Part shown: positions 12,561-23,347 of the stretch, in pieces
How positions within the stretch are numbered: position 1 is the stretch's first letter
How the letters are laid out: each line of letters begins with the position of its first letter
From: Gnetum montanum
Taxonomy: Eukaryota > Streptophyta > Gnetopsida > Gnetales > Gnetaceae
Reading direction: 5' to 3'
Length of the DNA stretch: 64,000 bases
Assembly (NCBI GenBank): GCA_015680685.1
Contig: MNCI01007974.1
Coordinates: forward strand, 126,001 to 190,000
The notes under the pieces: model-generated
What the model was told of the DNA's origin: nothing
Databases searched by the model: none
What the model saw: the letters and a program-made list of their open reading frames with translations, nothing else
Position numbers and translations under genes: made by a program

Positions 12561-13998
12561 GGAATTACCATAGTTGCTAAGTGGTTGGTTCAGCATTTAG
12601 ATGCCTTAGACATCATTGGGACCCTCCTCCAATTACGGCTTCATCAAGCATGTCTTAAAAACAAGCCCTTCTGGAAAGGCATCCATTTTGTCAATTGGAT
12701 CTTTTCCCCTTTCACTATCATTCTTCTAGGTTCTCATGTTTTCAAAAGCATCTGGAGGGCCTGGCAAATTCTGCACAGTTACATTGACTGGACTAATGTT
12801 AAGATCAACCCTACTCTCCTCTCTAGATTGTGTTCGTGGTGGTTACCTCTGTCACCCACTCCCCTTGCCATCACAAAGGCTAAGGTGGCTACCTCGTGGT
12901 TTAGGAAAGGTGTCATATCCTTGAATTGTCTTAGGCTAGCTAGCCGTTGGATTTTGGGGGTCGAGTTTAGCAATTTGTATGGGGAGTCAGCTGCAATGAA
13001 CCATTGCCTAGTTCAGATCTACTCCTTTCTCCACAGTCATTGGCACATTGATGTTACAGTGCAAAGCCCTTTTCAAGGCCTTCAATGGCTTAATGGGGTT
13101 AAACTCTTACCCTATTGGCCATCTATCCCCTTTCATCTTATGCACGACCCATCCGAGGTCATTCAATGCTGCAATAAGCATTAGCACAAACACGAGTCAG
13201 TTTCATTCTAGATCCCTCTCTTCCAAAATATTTGAAATCTTCCGACCCTCCCCAAAATTAAGCAATTCCTCTGGTGTCTCCTCCACCATGGTCTACCTAT
13301 TGGTAAATGGTTAGAATATCTAGGAATTCCCAATCCCAATTGCCTGCTCTATGGTGGACAAGATGACTTTGCCCATGTGTTTTGGCATTGTCCCTTTGCT
13401 CAACATATGTGGAAGTGGGCTTCCATAGTTTTTCCTTGATACCAGCTATCTCAAGAGGATGTCATATTTGGCTTTTTAAACATTACTTTTGCTAATATCA
13501 AGTTTCTATGGAAAGTTATTAGGCCTACTATTTAATATTATATTTGGAAACGAAGATGCAATGTAATATTTCAAAGGACAGATTATTCTAATAAATGTTT
13601 GCTCACCAGGTTGGAGAAGTTGTAGATCTTTCACCTCATTCATTTCCAACTCACATCTTAAGCATCCAAGTTCAATCTAGATAGACATCACTTGGTTCAT
13701 CTCATGCAGCTGTGGGAACGACTTGTGCATTCCAGCAACACTCATCATCAATAATCTTTGCAAGGATGCTTTCCATTTGTATTGTGAGGAGTCACCATTG
13801 GAACTCTCTCTATCCTTAATTGAGAGTTTTTTTTCCTTATCTAATTCTATGTCATTCTATCTTGTAACGAGTCAGCATCAATGGACGTTTGGTGGTGCCC
13901 CAATTCGGGTTTCCTCCCTTAATACTTATTTATTTATAAGGCTAGTCCAAGTTTCATGCATAGTGCTCTCAGCTTCCCCTTTCCCCTTAACCCTATGA
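12561..13998 (+). pseudogene. LINE ORF2 C-terminal part with zf-RVT domain
   Basis: An open stretch at 12585-13184 continues the post-RT region. From about 13258 another frame reads QFLWCLLHHGLPIGKWL, then C-x2-Y-x10-HVFWHCPFAQHMWKW (to about 13432). This is the zinc-binding zf-RVT domain found near the end of plant LINE ORF2 proteins. A frameshift separates the two. The remainder to 13998 is LINE 3' sequence with no recognisable RNase H. Confidence 0.8.
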
Positions 13999-14069
13999 CT
14001 TGTTCAGGTTACTGTAACTGATACACTGTTAATATCAATAGAACTTCTTTTCGGGGTCTGACACCCCTC

Positions 14070-14084
14070 CTAAAAAGACACTTG
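14070..14084 (+). repeat. Element E 3' LTR, 15-bp island, with the left ACTTG duplication
   Basis: CTAAAAAGACACTTG equals 1744-1758 of the 5' LTR. The last five bases (14080-14084, ACTTG) are the left target duplication of element A; the right copy is 61374-61378. Confidence 0.95.
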
Positions 14085-14626
14085 TGTAGCGACCGAAAAC
14101 GTTGGTGGCTGGAACACCAAGAGATTGCTAGGCGAATAGTTTAACCCCAGATCCATGTGAGGGCTGTGTTGAAGAGAAACAAAAGCGAGGTGCCTTGAAC
14201 GGTCTGGTTGATCAGACAGGGACTTAATCAATGTATCTTAACCTTTTGTAAATGTTTGTTTCAAAAGCGAGACACGCAAAATAAATCGACAATCGGCAAA
14301 TGTAAAACAATGAAAATAATGCAAAACAACAATTATAGTAAGCAAATAGCAAAACAGATTTGGGTGAGAGAGTGCACCGCCCCAAAGTTGTGGGTTTGAT
14401 CCTTTGCTTTGCTAAAAGGTGTACAATAGAACATGCAACACAGAAGAGGCACAACTTACACAGAGTAGTATGCTTACATATCCCTGAACCGTGGAGCCAA
14501 CCAGCAAACTCAAAGCCAACCAAAGTGCTAAAAATTGCCAACTATGCAGCCAATCAATGCTAGAAGCCAATAGTCAACCCAGCAACCAATTTTTTGCCAA
14601 CCCCCCCTGAGCATTGTTTGTTGGGG

Positions 14627-14634
14627 TATTTATA
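14627..14634 (-). promoter_or_regulatory. TATA box of the element A 3' LTR
   Basis: CTATAAATACCCC in minus direction. The same motif is kept at 60142-60149 in the other LTR and, as CTATAAATACCCTG, in element B. Confidence 0.7.
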
Positions 14635-15051
14635 GTGCTAAGAGTAGGAGAAAAATGTGGTTTGGATGCCACATGTCCTAGGCCCCACAAGGTTCTAACA
14701 TGTCTGTACCATGTAAGTGTGTGATGCTAGATGTGAACTTTGTTACGTTGTAACCATACTACTAAAACCGCATGTGCCAAAATCCAGTGTGCCATCAATG
14801 TGAGAAAAATGGAGCCTATGCTCTAGGACTATGTCTTCCCTACTCTTACAGCAGGGTCAAGTGTAGGAACAATTTTTTGGGAGTTGACCAAGGGTATGCA
14901 AAATGAAGTAAAATTGCTGATTTTGCTAAGGAGATGCCAGAGTGAGAAAGATTTTTGCCAACAAGTTCTAGAGCTACCCGAAGATGTCTTGATGCTTTTG
15001 TGCTAATGTTGCACTACTCACGTTGTTGAGCACATTGGTGTAGCGTAAGTA

Positions 15052-15610
15052 GCTGCTTGCTATGTTGTGCTATGCTATGTAGCGTAGCATAGCGTAGCCA
15101 CTGGTCTTGACAGAAATTTGCATAGGAGCTGAAGAGCATTTTTCTGAGGCTTGGTTAGGCAAACAACTGCAACTTTTGTCCTTCGTGCTGGGAAGCCTTC
15201 AGACTTGCTGAATTCATGTTTGGAATACTTCTACTATTTTTTCATTGTTGCTACATTGTGCTACGCCATGTAGCGTAGCACAGTGTAGCAGCCAATGTAT
15301 CATGCTTCCTTGTTCAATTCGCCATTTTTCTAGAAAGAAAATTTGCTCGAGGCCCTAAGGGCTAAGTGGGGCAACTAGTTTTGGAGGTCAAAGTCTTACT
15401 AAAGTGCAGTCTTCTTGTTGGAATCACTTGGCAAGATGGGCCTTTCTGCTCTACCTTTGCTACACTGTGCTACGCTGCATAGCGTAGCATAACGTAGCAC
15501 CTTGTGTTGGATGAATCCTGACTTGTCTTGCAATCATTTTGTCAATTCACATTTGGATGCTTGAGCAGTTATCTTTCAAGGCTTGCTACACTGCACAATG
15601 TAGTAGATAA
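15052..15610. repeat. A-family palindromic motif cluster in the LTR
   Basis: Four groups of GCTACGC...GCGTAGC palindromes (about 15055-15103, 15249-15290, 15458-15500, 15583-15605), for example TGCTACGCTGCATAGCGTAG. The same clusters recur at 60560-61135 in the other LTR. Confidence 0.85.
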
Positions 15611-15934
15611 CAAACCTCCTCTAACAAAATTGATGGGACGCGATATCACATCCTCCCCTATGATTGCCGATTTTTTTTTCTCATCCCAAACACTTCCAAA
15701 AACTACTAGCATGGTTTCTGAGTAGATTTTTAGCTAGGTCAATTGTCTGGTTGGGAATATTGGAGAGTCCAGCAGGCCTATCAGCCTTGGAATAGAAAAC
15801 TTATGGGACTGTATAGTCTATCCTTGGTGCCCACCAATATGTCGGCTCATCATGATGCTACACTTGTGGAAATCCTTGCCCAAATTCCAAGACTATGCTG
15901 AAGCATGAGGGTCCTAAAATTTTATGGTGTTTCA

Positions 15935-15990
15935 CTAGCCCCTCTTTGTCAAATTTTTGAAGGATCTACCTAAGAGACGTCAACAAAGAA
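15935..15990 (-). other. Element A polypurine tract within a hairpin
   Basis: In minus direction GACAAAGAGGGGCTAG directly precedes the 3' LTR. Its AAAGA part pairs with TCTTTGTTGACG, the minus-strand reading of ACGTCAACAAAGA at 15978-15990. C and B carry the same arrangement. Confidence 0.8.
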
Positions 15991-17327
15991 TACGAAACAC
16001 CATGAAGGACAAGACGCCAACATCGCTCTCCAGTGGTAGCTCAGATGTCGCTTTGCTATGCTTGGGAGTATCAGGGTAGTCATGTAAGGAAACAGGGAAA
16101 GGATGGAGTTGAGGAAATAGGTTCAAGAAAGGGAAAGATGTAAACATAGTGCGGTCCCTCGTCGAAGTTCTTGTGAGGAAGTCGATATGCGTGGGCATCT
16201 TTCTTTTGCTAGCTTCTGACCTCTCGTTGGAATGCTTAGAGATGGTCATTGTGAAACAGCTGATGTGCCATTTGTTTTGGAAATTCTTTTTTTTTTAGCT
16301 CTTTTGCTCTTTTACGCTTTTGTGCTTTTCTTCTACTGTTTAACCATGTTCACTTGCAAACAACCTTGTTGTTGCAAGATAGGTGTTTCCTCCTTGGGAT
16401 GAGTTGTGTTACATCCATGTGGGGCTTTGACTTGCCTACAGGTGCTTCCCATGCAACAAGCTGTGTTACGCGCGTCATGGACTCTGCTGTTAAGCATGTG
16501 AGAAGGCTTTTATATGCATTGGGCAAGCTTGTAAAAGAGATGTGAAAGGAGAAATTGCGGGTGTGAGAAACGAGGTGAAGAAGGTTAAGAGGGAGGGTGG
16601 GATGTGCACTCCCAAGTAGCCAAGCTAGTTAGAATAGTCACCTCAGAACGATGTAGTGTCCTGTCTTCTTGGTGAAACCCATCTCTGACCATTGCCACTT
16701 CAGCTTGTATCCTACAAACACAACAGAAAGAAAACGAGAAAAATGTAACCATGAAATGAGGTGAGGGCAGAATTCCACTTGCTTCAAACACTGCTGAGGT
16801 TCGGAGCATTGTTGCTAAAGCATGCGATGTCCAAACCAGGAAGGCCAGCAGTGGTTTTGGCAATGGCAGACTGAAGGGGTTGGCATCAGGGAGGCTAGGA
16901 GTTGTAGTGATGCAAGTGCTCAGGGGGCCCTGCCTAAGGAAAACATCATGTAGTTCAGCTGTAAGCTGAGAGTCCTAGTAGCTGAACATCTTTTGAGCTT
17001 GGATGATGGTGGGGGCAGGAGGGTAGCAACTTTGTGGCTGGGCCACAATAGTGTTGGGACTCTAGCAGCAAGTGCTGACAATAGGAGCTACCGCTAGGGC
17101 GATGGGCTATGGTAGTGGTAGCTTTGAAAGATTAGCAAGATGTTAGACAACATCTTTGGAGGATCATCAAGATGCTAAGGGAAGTGGCATTGCATATGTT
17201 CTAGAGGGTGTTTTCTTATCATTGTGAACTACATTCTAAAACTACAATGCCCCACCCCGTGTTGGCACTATGCACATTCGCTTGTTTATGGGATCGTGGA
17301 TGTGGACTGAGAGCATTTTGTCACAAA
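15991..17327 (-). other. Element A 3' untranslated region and last exon
   Basis: Non-coding stretch holding the acceptor of the 3' intron: in minus direction TTCTGTTGTGTTTGTAG|GATAC, AG at 16713-16712. Downstream, an open frame continues to 16585 (about 42 codons after the acceptor, ending in a stop). The same acceptor context occurs in C and B. Otherwise I see nothing in it. Confidence 0.55.
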
Positions 17328-17635
17328 CCTAGTTTAAGGTCTTGGTAGATCATCAGATGTACTAGATTAAGGTCCCAGTAGACCGATATGCTAGTTTAAG
17401 ATCCTAGCAAACTGCTGTGCTAGTTTAAGATCCTAGAAAATCATTGTGCTAGTTTATCATCATAGCAGATGATGGATGGTCCAGTTTAAGGTCGTAGCGG
17501 ATCTTCTATGTCATTTTTACGTCATAGCGAATAGTCTGTGCCAGTTTACAGTCATAGCAGACTATCTATGCTAGTTTATAGTTATAGAAAACTATTTGTG
17601 CCAGTTTATAGTCATAGCAGACTATCTATGCTTAC
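17328..17635 (+). repeat. A block 3: short palindromic repeats in the 3' intron
   Basis: About nine units of about 34 bp read C(T/C)AGTTTA-NNNN-ATAGCA-NNNN-... The N4 arms pair with each other and change together: GGTC/GACC, AGTC/GACT, ATC/GAT. The sense-strand splice donor GGCAAG|GTAAGCA (GT at 17635-17634) borders it, so the block is intronic on the sense strand. Confidence 0.85.
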
Positions 17636-18785
17636 CTTGCCTTTGCATCAGACGTAGTATGGCTTAAGGTACAAGTGGTTCACTGGATTTGCAAACTCTT
17701 TGTCATCCGTGTCTACCAGTTTGAAGGCTCCATTCTCATAGACTTTTGTGACTATGAATGGGCCTTCCCAGTTTGCTGAGAAATTTTTTTGCATGTTCAC
17801 GGATAGCTTTGAGAACTAGGTTCCCCTTTTTGATTAGCTATCGATATAGGTTGGAATGATGCTTTTTTCACTTCTTATCTTGGTATCGTTTGATACGACC
17901 CAGTGTTTGAGCATACTCCTCCTCTATGGAGTCAAGGTCAATGATCCTTGACTTGTTCTAGGCCTCATTCACGATTCTTGAAAGGATCATCCAAAGTGAC
18001 AGTACCTGAAATTCAAGAGGTCACACTACTTTAGATCTGTAAACTAGGCTATAAGGAATCTTACCTGTAGCTATTTTGCATGTCGTACAGTAGGCCCACA
18101 ACATGTAGAGGATTTGCTTATGCCATCACCTCTTACTATTGTTAAGCATCTTTTTAAGCAAGTTGATGATGACCTTGTTGCCTTCGCCTGACCGTTTTCC
18201 TACAGGTAGTATGACGATGAAAATGATTGCTTGATGCCAAGGTTGCTACAAAAGGTTTTGGTTTCTATGCTACTAAACTGTGGCCCATTTTCTGTCACAA
18301 TAGTCATGGAAAGACCAAACCTTGTTACTATGTTGTCTAAGATAAAGTGACAAACCTATTGGGATGTAGTTTTCCTAAGGGAGATAGCCTCTGCCCACTT
18401 TGTAAAGTACTTGGTGGCGGTGATGATAAAGCTATGTCCTGCAGAAGACTTAGGTGTTATGAGTCCTTTTATATCTAGTCCCCATCGTTGGAATGGCCAC
18501 GTGATTTGTGTAGGGTGCAACTTAGTAGGTGAAACATGTATAAGATTTACATGACGTTGGCATGTATCACACGTCCTAACTTTAGCAAAGCAATCTCATT
18601 CCATGCAAGGCCAGTAATACCCTAGGCATCTGATTTTAGCTACCATGGCCCTGGGAGCTATGTGTCCTCCACATAGTCCTTCATGGACTTAACAATTTCC
18701 TGTGCCTCTTCCCACCAACACAAGTTAGCAATATCCCATCAAAGGATCGTTTGCATAAGGTATTATCTCCTACAAGGACATACTG
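17636..18785 (-). pseudogene. Element A integrase
   Basis: Read in minus direction: a zinc-binding-like region near 18560-18780, then HSFIITATKYFTKWAEAI (first catalytic Asp replaced by Lys), FGLSMTIVTENGPQF (second Asp now Glu) and ENGQAKATR (Glu now Lys). All three D-D-E positions are therefore altered, and stops interrupt the frame. The last coding bases end at the splice donor 17636. The element C integrase is its closest relative here. This enzyme normally inserts the cDNA. Confidence 0.85.
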
Positions 18786-19985
18786 CTATGCTCCCTTTCG
18801 GATTACATCCTTTTGGGCGGATGTTAAGCCATGTGGGGGTTCACCATGTTGAAGGTAGCCTTTAACATTAGCGTACCACTCTTGGGCATCAGTAGCACTT
18901 AAGGAGGCAATGTGTACCGCTTGAGTGGTAGGCTCTGTGCATTCCATTATTGAAGCAGGTAAAGTTGCAAATAGGTGTGGTAGCACGTTTAATGCTAGCA
19001 TGGCTAAGGCATTTGCTATAGTGTTCTTGTTGCATGGCACCTGTTGGATATCTATCATTGTGAACTGTCTCAACAAGTTTTTGGCCAAATCACAATAAGG
19101 TTGTAAATGTAAGGCTTTATAGGCATATACTTCAATGATATGGTTGACAACGAGTTGAGAATCACCTCAGACTACCAAATGTTGGATCTTTAATTGCTAG
19201 GTTGCTAAAAGGCCCCTAAGGAGTCCCTTCGTACTCAGCTACATTGTTTGTACAAAGGAACGTAAAATGGTAAGCAAAAGGTTGAATGTCCCCCAAGGGG
19301 AATGTAATGATGGTGGTAGCACTACCACCTCACGTGGTTGAGGTGCCGTCAAAATGGAAAGTGGCCTCAAAGTGCAATGGCACAGGGTTGATGCTATTGA
19401 CATGTTCATCGAGGAATTTCAGTTCTATGGTTTCCTGATCATCGACTGGTGAGGTCGTGAGCTGCATAGCTATCACTTGTCCTTTCATCGATGATTGGGC
19501 TACATAGTGTAAATTGAATTCCACTTTTATAGCTTTCCATTGGGCTATCCTGCTACTTTTATATAAGTTGTTCGTGATAGCCTGAAGTACGTTGCTCTTG
19601 CATATGATGTTAACCTGGATATGGAATAGGTAGTGTCTCCACCTTTTTAGTGCAAATAAAAGGGTGAGACAATCCTTTCTACTTCGTTGTATTTTTCTTC
19701 ATAGCCTATCAATGCATGGCTCAAGTAATAAACTATTATTTCAGAGCTGTCCTCTCCTTTCTGGCATAATAGTGTTGTGATAGACGTGTTTAAGGTGGCA
19801 AGGTAGATGTAGAAAGTATTATCCCTCTGTGGTGGGTAAACAGTTGGGAGGTGTAAACGCTCTTTCTTTAAGTCATTGATGGCTTGTTGACATTGTGTTG
19901 TCCACTCGAAGTTAATCCCCTTCTTTAGTAAGTGTTGCATAGGGTGTAACCTATCAGTCAACTTTGCAATAAACCTTCTGATAAA
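18786..19985 (-). pseudogene. Element A RNase H and second (archaeal-type) RNase H
   Basis: In minus direction, 19961-19647 holds the first RNase H (TFYIYLATLNTSITTLLCQK, IVYYLSHALIGYEEKYNEVE). From about 19395, HFDGTSTT, FLCTNNVAEYEG and, at 19088-18786, IDIQQVPCNKNTIANALAML give the second RNase H. This tandem pair between RT and integrase is a hallmark of the Tat lineage. Stops and frameshifts separate the pieces. The last conserved Asp (usually NxxADALA) reads NALA. Confidence 0.85.
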
Positions 19986-21116
19986 CTATATTCTACCTTG
20001 CAACCTGTGTAATTCTTTAAGGTTGGTAGGGGGTTCTAGGTTAGTGATGGCCTTAACTTTGTCATGGTCCACTTGTATTCTAGCCTCCGATACTACAAAC
20101 CCTAGCATGCACCTGATTTTAACTCCGAAAACACATTTCTTTGGACTGAGATGCAAGTCATGCCTGTGACAATGCTTGAGAACTACATCTAGATCAGTGG
20201 AATGATTAATAGTTTTCTTAGACTTGATGGCTATTTCATCCACATAATTGTTTAGTCTCTCTAGGAGGTAGTCGCTGAATATGTACATCATGGCTCGTTG
20301 ATAGGTTGCTTTGGAATTTTTGAGACCAAAGGGCATCATAGTGTAACAAAAGGTTCCCCAAGAGGTCATGAAAGTAGTCATTAACTAATGCTCTAGATTG
20401 ATGTGAATTTGATTGTAACCTGAGAACCCATCCATGAAAGATAATAAAGCATGACCAGCCATAGTGTCAATAATTTGGCCAATACTTGGCAATGGGAAGT
20501 CATTTTAATCATTTCTTTGTTTAGATCTTGAAATTCTATACAAATTCATATTCCTCCCATTTTCTTAGAGACTACAATGATGTTTGATACCCACTCCTAG
20601 TAATCAACCATGCGAATGAAGCCTTCTTGGTATAGCTTAGTGATTTCATCACGTATGTCTAGTGTGATTTCTGATTTAATTTTTAGAGCCTTTTGCTTAA
20701 CTGGTTTGATATGCAAGTCTAAGATAATGTTATGTTGTATTAGCCATGGGTCTAAGCCTGGCATGTCGTTATAAGACCACACAAGCACTTTGACATTGTC
20801 TTGGAGGACTTTAGATACATCCTTTTGCATTTGTTGATCTAGGAGGGAGCTAAGTTTTAGTGTTCTTATTTCTCCCCTAGATGTAATTACAGGTATTTTG
20901 ATGAGAGGGTCCTCAGTCATGTCCCTGACCTCTAAGTCTAATGCTTGGACCAGATGTTCGGGCCAATCTAGGGACGTTTCCAGGGATGCTATAGTGTTAT
21001 CAATGGATGATTCCTAGTCTATTGACTCTAAGTTTAGATGTCTTGCAAGCTTTCCATGAGGACCTGTCAAGGTTAAAAGTGAATGTAGATCACGCTGAAT
21101 GGTCATTTTGTTCAAC
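19986..21116 (-). pseudogene. Element A reverse transcriptase
   Basis: In minus direction the coding sequence opens at the splice acceptor (21116) with a conserved lead (LTGPHG...LNLESID). It continues DMPGLDPWLIQHNIILD, LYQEGFIRMVDY, FMDGFSGYNQI, FCYTMMPFGLKNSKATYQRA, and the catalytic box at 20235-20246, which reads YVDE instead of YVDD. LSPKKCVFGVK and LKELHRLQGRI follow. The loss of the second box Asp, plus stops, makes it inactive. It copies the element RNA into cDNA inside gag particles. Confidence 0.92.
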
Positions 21117-21118
21117 CT
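21117..21118 (-). other. sense 3' splice site before RT, element A
   Basis: In minus direction TTTTTATTATTGTATCAG|GTTGAA. Coding homology between A and C begins at this junction, and C has an acceptor at the matching place. It is read as the end of an Ogre-type protease-RT intron. The donor is unclear (GTTAGA at 36635 is weak). Confidence 0.6.
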
Positions 21119-21240
21119 GATACAATAATAAAAAGCCAAGTCAAGTGATACATGTTTATGGAAATAGCACATAATAAACATTTGCAAAGCAACAATGAAA
21201 CATGAAATAATTGTCAACTATTCGGCCAAGTTCGCAAGTT

Positions 21241-21605
21241 ACCAGTTTAAGGTCTTGGGGGACCATGAATGGGTTTGAACATGCAAGGGACATTAACTTT
21301 GCTAGCTTAAGGTCATGGTGGACCATAACATTGTGAAATCTAGTTTAAAATAAAAAATGGATACTAAGGCTACCAGTTTAAGGTCATGGCAGACCGTACT
21401 CATGCTACAGCGTACATCAAAATGTAAATTGAGATTGCTAGTTTAAGGTCTTAGTAGACCATTAATGGGTGGATTTCGAGAACTAAGATTACTAGTTTAA
21501 GATCTCTGTGGACCGTGGCACGTAGAATTCGAGAACTAAGGTTACTACTTTAAGGTCTTTGCATACCATTAACGGGTGGGCTTTGTAAAGGTAGGTTGCT
21601 AATTC
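21241..21605 (+). repeat. A block 2: palindromic repeats between antisense gene and RT
   Basis: Seven or so units have the form AGTTTAAGGTC-N6-GACCAT (for example GGTCTTGGGGGACC and GGTCATGGCAGACC). The arms are GGTC/GACC throughout apart from point decay. Confidence 0.85.
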
Positions 21606-21887
21606 AAGATGGGATGAAATTTTCAGTTAGGCCCATCTGTTATGCTACAAAAATGATGCTATGCTATAGTGGGATTATGACATAATAGTACTATGCTATA
21701 CGGGGCATCTCACATTACTCGAAGTGCAAAAATGACAAGTTCTTTTCACTGTGTTGGCTATCAATAGGGGTTTATCCCTGGTAAACTTGTTGTTTTCATT
21801 GTCAGATCGTAGAGCCCACATCTAGAGCATAGCACGATCATGTTGAGACAAAGCAAAGCAGTGTAGCATAGTAGTTGATAGAATTTA
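21606..21887 (+). promoter_or_regulatory. upstream region of the element A antisense gene
   Basis: About 280 bp just before the first ATG (21888). It contains A-family GCTATGCTATA/GTAGCATAGTAG motifs. It is placed as promoter and 5' UTR only by position. Confidence 0.35.
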
Positions 21888-22016
21888 TGAGTGAGACAAT
21901 GGTACCCAAAGGTGAACGCAAGCACCGAGGACTTGCTAAGGTCGACGAGGTAAAGGACACTTTAGGGCACCTGTCCAAGGTGCGTGTTGAAGTGCGGGAG
22001 GAGGCTCCATCTTCTT

Positions 22017-22838
22017 GGTAATTTGCTATGCCGCCCTTGTTTTTCAAACCACAATAATCATTATTGTGATGAAATCCATGTCTTTTGCCATTTTTTTGGT
22101 TACCATTTTGGCCGCTATGCTGCTGTTGTTGCTGGTTGGGCACAGCAGCTATACAGACGTTACGCTACAGCTGCATGCGGTATCACCTCAATCGCCATTG
22201 TTGCGACTACCTTATCACAGGGGTTTGTGTGATTCTAGACACCCTCAGGAGGGTCTAGCCATTTGCAAGATTTGACAATGTGACATGTGTTTAACGTAGT
22301 GTAGCATGAGTTATTTTGTACGGCAAAAGTATGGTTGAGACGACTATAGCACAGTGAATTCCTTCTTGTTTGAACTTTGTAATATTTTTATTACGCTATG
22401 CTGGTATGTTGTAAGGTCTTTAGGTTTGTCGCATTGCTATGTTTTTTAATCTACAACACAGCTATGTTGCTAAATTTATTTCTGTTAAGTTTGCTACGTT
22501 GCCATGCCTGTCATAGTAATATGTTGATTGCATTGTTATATTGTTGCACATCTGTCTGTTCTTGTTCCTTTGCTACATCATGTGTCATGCGTCTGCATCT
22601 AAGTGTTGTTACATTGTGCGAGGCTTGATGACTATGCTACGCTGCAATTATCGTGTTGCTACATCGCCTACGATTTTTATTCTATTTTTTTATTAGAGAG
22701 AGATTTGTGAGTAGGAGATCATGCTACGCTACATGCAAAGAAAGTGTCATGCTATGCTATATGTAATCAGAGGGTTACACTATGCTACATGTAATCTTCA
22801 CTCATACACAGTGCTAATGTTTGGTGCTTCGTTATGCA
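22017..22838 (+). repeat. Intron 1 of the A antisense gene, rich in A-family motifs
   Basis: The intron (donor GTAATT, acceptor TTATGCAG) is sprinkled with GCTACGCTA, TTACGCTATGC and CATGCTACGCTACATG, the same words that form the palindromes of the A LTR. Open frames here are non-conserved. Confidence 0.6.
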
Positions 22839-23289
22839 GGGTCATGTTGAAGTCCATTTTAATTATCCTGGAGATCGTGGGAGTCTTATGCTGCCTTAGC
22901 GAACTGGTGGCCAATGTCCCTCCTCCCCATGCATGTGTGGGATAGTAAATGGTCTGGTTCTAGGAGGGTGCACGGAACTTCCTACAGTTCCTCTTCCACC
23001 ATTTTAGTGTGATTTTTTGGTCACACTTATTAGTGGAGACAAAAACCATAATTACAGAAACCCTATTGCTCAGGCCAAATCGGGGCATTCTGAAATTTTT
23101 AACTGATGGGTCAATCGAGGGTGATCAGGCAAAAGGTTCCAACCAACATTCAAAAGGCTTGAGAAACTTAAGTTGGATTTGGGAGATGCCTAAGTATAAG
23201 TGTTATCACTTATACAACATGTTATTCATTGCCCATCACATGGGCACCTGCTTTTAGAACCCACCTAGAACCATTTATTATGCCGATGG
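22839..23289 (+). pseudogene. A antisense gene exon 2: NIF/FCP1-like domain
   Basis: Frames read ILIILEIVGVL, then MVWF, EGARNFLQFLFHHFSVIFWS, LRNLSWIWEMPKYK and NMLFIAHHMG...NPPRTIYY. The order hydrophobic-DxDG-like strand, R/G..EFL.F....F.V.WS, L..(I)WE, N-TL(L)-DD-like, NPP is that of plant NIF/FCP1-family phosphatases as I know them. Both acidic catalytic sites are gone: the first Asp is Glu (22871-22873) and the later Asp pair reads AH. Several stops and frameshifts are present. Confidence 0.6.
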
Positions 23290-23347
23290 TTGAGTTCTAT
23301 GAAGGTATTTTATCACATTGTGTAATCCATGCTACGCTAGACACAAG

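Larger units (their letters stand above)
11468..14069 (+). mobile_element. 5'-truncated LINE (plant L1-like, about 2.6 kb)
   Basis: Begins inside the RT coding region at DISNWRPITLLN, so ORF1, endonuclease and the RT N-terminus are missing, as is usual for incomplete target-primed copies. It ends TCTGACACCCCTCC without a distinct poly(A); the AAAAA at 14072 belongs to the target. Compared with the empty site at 1739-1744, about four target bases were lost and no target duplication is seen. Confidence 0.85.
14085..15934 (-). repeat. Element A 3' LTR (1850 bp)
   Basis: In minus direction it starts TGAAACACCATAAAATTTTA and ends in CGCTACA. It matches 59598-61373, with differences that are mostly transitions. 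A TATA box in minus direction (TATAAATA, 14627-14634) and a cluster of palindromic GCTACGC/GCGTAGC motifs (15052-15610) lie inside. Confidence 0.95.

Noticed and set aside
15980-16249. 89-codon minus-strand frame at the A 3' end
   Set aside because: Overlaps the purine-tract hairpin and is not conserved in C or B.
22015-22275. plus-strand hydrophobic frame resembling a membrane protein
   Set aside because: Lies in proposed intron 1, driven by the T-rich repeats; no counterpart in C.
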